Shown here piece by piece: positions 6,902-12,937 of a stretch of DNA of 12,937 nucleotides (within the stretch, counting starts at the first letter, position 1; each line of letters opens with the position of its first letter). The notes beneath the pieces are model-generated. The model had not been told where the DNA came from. It made no database searches and worked only from the letters and a program-made list of their open reading frames with translations. The stretch is from positions 1-12,937 of the forward strand of contig JABJES010000172.1 in assembly GCA_018663165.1 (NCBI GenBank), written 5' to 3'. The stretch is from Rhodospirillaceae bacterium. GTDB lineage: Bacteria > Pseudomonadota > Alphaproteobacteria > UBA11136. The translations under genes and the position numbers were made by a program.

Positions 6902-6905
6902 CTCC
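6902..6905 (-). promoter_or_regulatory. Ribosome binding site for the YflT-like gene
   Basis: GGAG on the minus strand, 9 nt before TTG at 6892-6890. It supports that start over TTG at 6907-6905, which overlaps it. Confidence 0.45.
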
Positions 6906-6907
6906 AA

Positions 6908-7122
6908 GGTTCTGTTTTAATGTGTATTTATTATGTATGCGGTAAATAAAAGATTGTCTTAAGGACATTTAGGAAGCTTGTGACCTTTGACGCAAGTCGA
7001 AACCGGTAATCGGTCGCCGCGCCCTTGTTCATAGCCTTTGCCTCGGTAGCCGTGTTATTTTGCCCCACGCCTTTAAACTCAAGCCTTCGCCAGCCTCACG
7101 GATTTTCGCATCAAAACCGCCC
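6908..7122. other. Divergent intergenic region between the YflT-like gene and mutS
   Basis: About 215 bp separating minus-strand and plus-strand genes, so it should hold promoters for both. The part near 6915-6955 is AT-rich and may contain the leftward promoter (CATAAT at about 6934-6929 on the minus strand is a possible -10). TTGACG at about 6988 on the plus strand could be a -35 for mutS, but no well-spaced -10 follows. ACCG/CGGT forms a small inverted repeat near 7002-7014. No RNA gene or convincing operator is seen. Confidence 0.35.
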
Positions 7123-9882
7123 ATGACCCAAACTCAGGTAAAAAGAAACAATTCTGACGTCGATATCTCACCTCTCCCTGATGAGGCGGCGGCGGCCAAG
7201 ACGACGCCGATGATGGCGCAGTTTTTAGAGATCAAGGCGCAACACCCGGATTGCCTTTTGTTCTACCGGATGGGGGATTTTTACGAGCTGTTTCTGGACG
7301 ATGCGGTGGCCGCTGCGGGTGCGCTCGATATCACGCTGACCAAAAGGGGCAAGCATCAGGGCGAGGACATTCCCATGTGTGGCGTGCCGGTGCATGCCGC
7401 CGAAGCCTACCTTTCCCGGCTTATCCGCAAGGGCTTCCGCGTCGCTGTCGCAGAACAGGTGGAAGACCCGAAAGAGGCCAAAAAACGAGGCGGCAAGACG
7501 CTGGTAAAGCGTGATGTGGTGCGTGTGCTGACGCCGGGGACGCTGACTGAGGATAATTTGCTCGATGCCAGAGCGCATAATTATCTCGCCGCTATTGGCT
7601 GTGCCGGGACCGCGCTGGGGCTTGGCTGGCTTGATATATCGACCGGCGAATTCCAGCTCCAGAAAATTTCCCCGGCGACTTCAGCGGCAAAGGATGGCGG
7701 CGAGCTGGCGGCTGTGGCGGCGGCTCTGGCCCGTCTTTCGCCCAGCGAGATCCTGGTGAGCGAGAAACTCTACGCTGATCCTGTCTTTGCCGAGGTGCTC
7801 GCCGATTGGAAGGATCACCTTACATCGCTGCCCGACAGCACCTTCGACAGCGCCAACGCTGCGGCCCGTCTCAAAGGGCTCTACAAGGTCGCTGCATTGG
7901 ACGCTTTTGGGGACTTTTCCCGCTCTGAGCTGTCGGCGGCCGGTGCCCTGATCGCCTATGTGGAGCTGACCCAAAAGGGCCGATTGCCCCGAATCTCCCC
8001 GCCCCGTGCAATCCTCGCCCAGGGATTGATGGAAATTGATCCAGCAACCCTGCGTAATCTCGAAATTTTCCAGAGTATTTCCGGCAATCGCGAGGGCTCG
8101 CTTCTCGCCACCATTGATACGACTGTCACCGGGGCCGGTGCCCGGTTGCTTGCCGCCCGGCTCGCCGCCCCCTTATGCGATGTGGCGGCGATTGGTGAGC
8201 GCCTTGATATGGTTGGCTTTTTTGTCGAGGCCGCCCCTTTGCGCCAAAGCTTGCGCGACAATCTCACCCATTGTCCGGATCTTGCCCGGGCGCTCTCAAG
8301 GCTGTCCCTTGGTCGCGGTGGCCCCCGCGATCTGGCGGCAGTGTGCGAGGGATTGTGCCGGGCCCGCGATATTCGAGGTGCCCTTGAAAGAAGCGCGCCG
8401 CCGGTCGGTATTAAGGCGGCGATGGGGGCGCTGGGCAGCCACAGCGAACTGATCGACCGACTTTCCCGGGGGCTGGCCGGGGATTTGCCGATGCTGGTCC
8501 GCGATGGCGGGTTCATCGCGTCGGGCTATAACGCGGCCCTCGACGAGCTGCGTGTCTTGCGCGATGAGGGGCGGCGTCTGATTGCGGCCCTGCAGGCCCG
8601 TTACATTAGCGAAACGAATATTCCCTCATTGAAGATCCGTCATAACAATGTGCTTGGCTATTTTATTGAAGTGACGGGAAGCCATCTCGACAAGGTGCCG
8701 ATAGCGCCAGAGGGCCCCTTCATTCATCGCCAGACCATGGCCGGGGCAACCCGTTTCGTGTCGGAAGAGCTGACTGAGCTGGAACAAAAAATCACCCATG
8801 CGGCGGACAAGGCCCTGGGGCTTGAGTTGAAGCTGTTTGACGATCTGGTCGGTGAGGTCACCGGGCGGGCAGAAGACGTGGCGCGGGCTGCCATTGGTCT
8901 GGCCTGTCTCGATGTAGCGACAGCCAGCGGTGAATTGGCGGCAGTGCGCGGCCATGGCCGTCCCCATGTGGATAATAGTTTCGATTTCGAAATTAAAGCC
9001 GGTCGCCATCCCGTCGTTGAGGCGGCGCTGAAAGAGGCAGGAGCCGCCGATTTTATCGCCAATGACATAGACCTTGCGCCGGATCATCGATTATGGCTCA
9101 TCACCGGCCCCAATATGGCGGGAAAAAGCACCTTTCTGCGCCAGAACGCCCTGATTGTCCTGATGGCCCAGGCGGGTTTTTACGTTCCCGCCGCGAGCGC
9201 CCGGATTGGCCTTGTTGACCGGCTTTTTTAGCGGGTCGGGGCGGCTGATGATCTGGCCAGGGGTCGCTCTACCTTCATGGTCGAAATGGTCGAAACTGCT
9301 GTTATTCTCAATCAGGCGGGGCCCCGCTCCCTGGTGATTCTCGATGAAATCGGCCGTGGCACTGCCACCTTTGATGGTCTTTCCATTGCCTGGGCTTGCG
9401 TTGAGCACCTTCATGAAGTTAACCGCGCCCGGGCTCTTTTCGCGACCCATTACCACGAGCTGACAGCGCTTTCGGCCTCTCTTAAAGCTCTTAGCCTGCA
9501 CACCATGCGGGTCAAGGAATGGGAGGGCCAGGTGGTCTTTCTCCATGAGGTGGCAGCGGGTGTCGCCGAGGGGTCTTACGGTATTCATGTGGCTGAGCTG
9601 GCGGGCTTGCCGGGAAAAACCATTTCGAGAGCAAAACAAATTTTGTCGATGTTGGAAAAGGGCGAACAGAGCGGCGCTCTGGCGCGGCTGGCTGATGATT
9701 TGCCTCTGTTTGCCGCCGGTAATGACGAGCCCCAGGGTTCCGGCCCGGATTCTGGCCCCTCTCCTCTTGAAGTGGTTTTGGCCAAGATTGCACCAGATGA
9801 TTTAAGCGCCCGCGAGGCGCTGGACCTGATTTATGAGCTTAAAGCTCTTGTTGCCGACAAAAGTGCTGCGGAAAAGAGTTAA
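7123..9882 (+). pseudogene. mutS: mutS, DNA mismatch repair ATPase, interrupted by an in-frame amber codon
   Basis: MutS recognises mispairs and small loops, then uses ATP to recruit MutL. The frame from ATG 7123 to TAA 9880-9882 holds 920 codons, normal length for alphaproteobacterial MutS. TAG at 9229-9231 (codon 703) splits it. Before the stop: LLFYRMGDFYELF with the mismatch-contacting Phe53 and Glu55 of GDFYE, the connector, lever and clamp domains, and Walker A GPNMAGKST (from codon 662). After it in the same frame: RVGAADDLARGRSTFMVEM, Walker B LVILDEIGRGTATFDG (Asp741, Glu742), the FATHYHEL segment, the helix-turn-helix dimer region and the C-terminal tail. E. coli MutS has IFTRVGAADD here and relatives have Thr or Ser, so the likely lesion is one base (TCG to TAG). 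Unsuppressed, a 702-residue product lacking Walker B and the dimer interface would be non-functional. A TTG at 7060 could add 21 residues. Sequencing error is the main alternative. Confidence 0.85.
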
Positions 9883-9949
9883 CCTCGCCCCCCTGCGCCG
9901 GAGCGGGACAGGCTTGCAATGGGGCCATATTGGGAGCATGTGAAAGGCT

Positions 9950-12937
9950 ATGGGCGGCGTCAAAAAAAGCACAGTGCCGAAGGACAAAAAGTCGGCAAAA
10001 AAAGCCACAGGGAAGGCCACAGGGAAGGCCCCAGCTAAACCTACCGCTAAACCTGCGGCCAAATCGGCATCACCCTCCAACAGCAAGCTGTACAACGTGC
10101 CCCGGCAACGAGCGGTTTTTGACCGCCGGGCGATGGGTAAGGCGCTTGGTGAAATAGCCGCTGACACAGCACCCGATGAAGCCGCTTTGCGTGCCGGTCT
10201 GCTCAGGGTGTTTAAGGCTGCCCTAAAGCGCGGCAATGACGAAATTCGCGCCCGGTTTGAGGACGGGGCATCGGGAACGATTATCGTCCGCGCCCACAGT
10301 TTTCTCACCGACCAGTTGATCCGCACATTGCTTGATTTTGTCGAAACCAGCCTCTTTCCGGTGGCCGACAAAACCGGGCAAGACAATCTCTGTCTGGTCG
10401 CGGTAGGTGGTTATGGGCGCATGGAAATGGCACCTTTTTCCGACGTCGATCTCCTTTTCCTGTTGCCGCCCAAGCGCAGCAAACGCAGTGACAAGGTGCT
10501 CGAGGCCGTTCTTTACGTGCTGTGGGATCTCGGCCTTAAGGTCGGCCACGCCACCCGCACCGCCGATGAGTGCCTGGCCGAGGCGCGCAAAGATCAGACG
10601 ATCCGCACCACATTGCTTGAATCGCGATATCTCTGTGGTGAGAAGAAACTGTACCGGGAATTCAGAACCCGGTTTCAACGCGAAATCGCCACCGGGACGG
10701 CGACTGAATTCATTGACGCCAAGCTTGCCGAGCGCAACCAGCGCCATCAGCGTCTGGGCGATACCCGTTATGTGCTTGAGCCCAACATCAAGGAAGGCAA
10801 GGGTGGCCTGCGCGATCATCAGACCCTGTTCTGGATCGCCAAATATGTTCATCGGGTGGATGATGTAGAGGGGCTTGTCGCCAAGGGTATGCTGCGGGCC
10901 AGGGAAGTACAGATTTTTGAGAAGGCGCGCAATTTTCTTCTCACCCTGCGCTGTCATCTCCATTACGTCGCCGGGCGCGCCGAAGAGCGTCTGACGTTTG
11001 ACGTCCAGGCAGAGATCGGTCGCCGCATGGGCTATACCGACCATGCCGGAAGTCATGGGGTTGAGCGGTTCATGAAGCATTATTTTCTGGTCGCTAAAGA
11101 CGTTGGCGATCTGACGCGAATTTTTTGTGCCGCTCTTGAGGCCGACCGCAAAAATCCGCCACGGCTCAACTGGCGGCGTTTTTCCCTGCGTAAGCATTTG
11201 CCCGAAGGCTTTGGGGTTGAGGGGGCCTGGCTTACGGTCAGCTCATCGAAATTTTTTACCGACGATCCGGTGAATTTGATCCGGCTGTTTGAGCTTGCCG
11301 AACGTTTTAAGCTCGATATTCATCCTCATGCTTTGCGCAAGGTTACCCGCTCTCTCGCTCGGATCGACAGCGCCTTACGCAAAAATAAAGAAGCCAACCG
11401 CCTGTTCGTTGAGATTTTAACCTCGCGGAAAACGCCGGAGATTGCGCTTACCCGGATGAACGAAGCCGGCGTGTTGGGCCGGTTCATTCCTGATTTTGGC
11501 CGGGTGGTGGCTCAGATGCAGCACGATATGTACCATGTCTATACGGTCGATGAGCATACGATTCGCGCCATCGGAATTCTTGGCCGTATTGAGCGCGGGG
11601 ATCTGGAAACGGACCACCCCCTGTCTTCGGAAGTGGTCGGGAAACTGGTGTCGAGGCGGGTTCTTTATGTGGCGGTTCTGCTTCACGACATCGCCAAGGG
11701 TCGTGGTGGAGATCATTCCATCCTCGGAGCCGAAGTAGCGATGAAACTCTGTCCCCTGCTTGGCCTGGATGGGGCCGAAAGCGAGACCGTGGCGTGGCTG
11801 GTGCGGCATCATCTTTTGATGAGTCACACCGCATTCCGTCGTGATCTCAGCGACCCCATGACCGTCGAAGATTTTGCATCGGTGGTTCAATCCCCTGAGC
11901 GGTTGCTCCTCTTGCTTGTGCTCACTGTCGTCGATATCAGGGCGGTTGGCCCTACCGTGTGGAACGGCTGGAAAGCGGCGTTGCTGCGCGAGCTTTATTA
12001 TATCGCCGAAGAAAAATTGACAGGCGGCGTTACCGAACAGCACCGGGAGGCGCGCATTGAGCGGGCCAAGACGGATATGAGGGCGCGATTAAAAGCCTGG
12101 ACGAAAAAAGACGTCGCCCAAATCGAAGCTCTGGGCTATCCGGTTTATTGGTTGTCGCTTGATACGGACACCCATGTCCGTCATGCCGGAATTATGCGTC
12201 TGGCCCTGGCGGACGATGCCCAGGTCAGTGTCGATGCAGAAGTCGATAAGGAGCGCGACGTCACCGAGGTGACAATCTATACCGCCGATCATCCGGGTCT
12301 GTTTTCCAAGATCGCCGGCGCCATCGCCCTTGCCGGGGGCAATATTCTCGACGCCCGTATCTTCACCATGACAAACGGCATGGCGCTGGACAGTTTTTCT
12401 GTCCAGGAAATCGGCGACTGGGCCCGCGAAGAGGGCGGTCATGCGATGACGGATAAGGGTAAGCTCAAGGCGTTGAAAAAACACATCGAAAAGGCGCTGA
12501 CCGGGGAAGGTCATTTGGAAAAGGCATTGGCGGCGCGTCCCCATACCCTGCCGGGGCGAACGCGCGCCTTTAGTGTCCCCCATCGGGTGTTGATCGAAAA
12601 CAGTTTTTCAAAAACCCATACGGTAATCGAAATAAATGGCCGCGACCGGCCCGGCCTTCTTTTTGATCTGACCAAGGCGATGACGCAGTTGGGGCTTCAA
12701 ATTTCAAGCGCCAAGATTTCGACCTATGGCGAGCGGGTGGTCGATGTGTTTTACGTCAAAGACGTGTTCGGCCTTAAAATCGAAAGCGAGAGCAAATTGA
12801 AAAATATTCATGACGCAGTGCTGGAGGTCATCCCGCTTGCCCTGGGGGAGCCCGCTGACACAGCGGAATATAATTACGCATCCGAAACGGTAGAGCCCGC
12901 ATCGAAGGTCACCCGTCGGCGCAAACAGTCCAGTGCG
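9950..12937 (+). CDS. glnD: Bifunctional PII uridylyltransferase / uridylyl-removing enzyme, 3' end beyond window
   Basis: GlnD adds UMP to PII proteins (GlnB/GlnK) at low glutamine and removes it at high glutamine, controlling glutamine synthetase and nitrogen genes in the cytoplasm. At least 996 codons; the frame is open to the last base, so the stop lies just outside. Residues 1-45 are a Lys/Ala/Pro-rich low-complexity tail. The nucleotidyltransferase motif GGYGRMEMAPFSDVD (153-167, metal-binding Asp165 and Asp167) is intact. VLEPNIKEGKGGLRDHQ matches the GlnD linker. The HD domain has VAVLLHDIAKG (His579, Asp580) and GGDHS. Two ACT domains follow, near 771-845 (TADHPGLFSKIAGAI) and 888-960 (GRDRPGLLFDLTKAM). 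The C-terminus turns basic (TRRRKQ), as at the end of alphaproteobacterial homologues. ATG 9950 has a close AAAGG; an ATG at 9938 is followed at once by TGA. It starts 67 nt after mutS with no terminator between, so the two are probably co-transcribed. Confidence 0.96.
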   Translation, partial: MGGVKKSTVPKDKKSAKKATGKATGKAPAKPTAKPAAKSASPSNSKLYNVPRQRAVFDRRAMGKALGEIAADTAPDEAALRAGLLRVFKAALKRGNDEIRARFEDGASGTIIVRAHSFLTDQLIRTLLDFVETSLFPVADKTGQDNLCLVAVGGYGRMEMAPFSDVDLLFLLPPKRSKRSDKVLEAVLYVLWDLGLKVGHATRTADECLAEARKDQTIRTTLLESRYLCGEKKLYREFRTRFQREIATGTATEFIDAKLAERNQRHQRLGDTRYVLEPNIKEGKGGLRDHQTLFWIAKYVHRVDDVEGLVAKGMLRAREVQIFEKARNFLLTLRCHLHYVAGRAEERLTFDVQAEIGRRMGYTDHAGSHGVERFMKHYFLVAKDVGDLTRIFCAALEADRKNPPRLNWRRFSLRKHLPEGFGVEGAWLTVSSSKFFTDDPVNLIRLFELAERFKLDIHPHALRKVTRSLARIDSALRKNKEANRLFVEILTSRKTPEIALTRMNEAGVLGRFIPDFGRVVAQMQHDMYHVYTVDEHTIRAIGILGRIERGDLETDHPLSSEVVGKLVSRRVLYVAVLLHDIAKGRGGDHSILGAEVAMKLCPLLGLDGAESETVAWLVRHHLLMSHTAFRRDLSDPMTVEDFASVVQSPERLLLLLVLTVVDIRAVGPTVWNGWKAALLRELYYIAEEKLTGGVTEQHREARIERAKTDMRARLKAWTKKDVAQIEALGYPVYWLSLDTDTHVRHAGIMRLALADDAQVSVDAEVDKERDVTEVTIYTADHPGLFSKIAGAIALAGGNILDARIFTMTNGMALDSFSVQEIGDWAREEGGHAMTDKGKLKALKKHIEKALTGEGHLEKALAARPHTLPGRTRAFSVPHRVLIENSFSKTHTVIEINGRDRPGLLFDLTKAMTQLGLQISSAKISTYGERVVDVFYVKDVFGLKIESESKLKNIHDAVLEVIPLALGEPADTAEYNYASETVEPASKVTRRRKQSSA
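10004..10030 (+). repeat. Short tandem repeat in the 5' end of glnD
   Basis: GCCACAGGGAAG occurs twice in succession and is followed by a partial third copy (GCC). It encodes ATGKATGKA within the Lys/Ala-rich N-terminal tail. A looser CTAAACCT repeat follows (10035-10052). The 12-bp unit is a multiple of three, so copy number could change without breaking the frame. Confidence 0.8.

Noticed and set aside
9220..9232. Programmed frameshift at the T-run before the mutS TAG
   Set aside because: Coding continues downstream in the same frame, so a -1 or +1 shift would not restore MutS. The T TTT TTA heptamer is also out of phase with the reading frame.
9091..9639. Antisense open frame across the mutS amber codon
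   Set aside because: It is the reverse of the conserved MutS ATPase region. The plus-strand frame matches MutS on both sides of the TAG, so the antisense frame has no independent support.
9277..9882. Separate gene for the C-terminal part of MutS
   Set aside because: ATG 9277 is an internal methionine of the MVEM segment. It has only a weak AGGGG upstream, and the fragment alone lacks Walker A, so it is treated as part of the broken mutS.
10223..11197. Long antisense open frame (324 codons) on the minus strand
   Set aside because: It lies wholly within glnD, whose catalytic motifs are clear in the plus frame. GC-rich codon bias readily leaves the complementary frame open, and no family resemblance or ribosome binding site was seen.
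11417..12583. Antisense open frames of 208 and 164 codons
   Set aside because: Both lie inside the HD and ACT-domain coding parts of glnD and look like shadows of its codon use.

Overview
The window looks like a stretch of a GC-rich alphaproteobacterial chromosome, most likely from the Rhodospirillales or a related order. The evidence is the gene set and order (NADP-malic enzyme of the MaeB type divergent from mutS, which is followed by glnD), the protein sequences and the codon bias. No rRNA, tRNA, CRISPR array, insertion sequence or phage gene is visible.

Left part, minus strand (about 1-6907), read in the direction of transcription: a small YflT-like protein with a glycine/alanine-rich membrane segment (6907 to 6386); maeB, NADP-dependent malic enzyme with a phosphotransacetylase-like tail (6347 to 4083); a PhoR-type sensor histidine kinase (4063 to 2660); a TupA/PstS-like periplasmic oxyanion-binding protein whose GTG start overlaps the phoR stop (2663 to 1827); and an OprP/OprO-type outer-membrane porin (1646 to 288). 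The porin has its own upstream region with PhoB-type half-sites on an 11-bp phase, and a strong intrinsic terminator follows it at 151-180. Beyond that terminator, at 87-104, is a near-consensus Pho box pointing left. It implies another Pho-regulated unit just outside the window, plausibly the pst transporter operon. Kinase, binding protein, porin and two Pho boxes together suggest a phosphate (or other oxyanion) acquisition and sensing locus.

Right part, plus strand (about 7123-12937): mutS, mismatch-repair ATPase, interrupted by a single in-frame TAG at 9229-9231 between Walker A and Walker B while the rest of the frame is intact; then, 67 nt later, glnD, the bifunctional PII uridylyltransferase/uridylyl-removing enzyme. 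glnD is open to the right edge with no stop codon in the window and carries a Lys/Ala-rich N-terminal tail containing a short tandem repeat.

Most of the window is ordinary conserved chromosome. The points most worth a second look are the amber codon in mutS, the two Pho-box regions, and the identity of the solute-binding protein encoded with phoR. I see no clear sign of an undescribed defence or mobile system.
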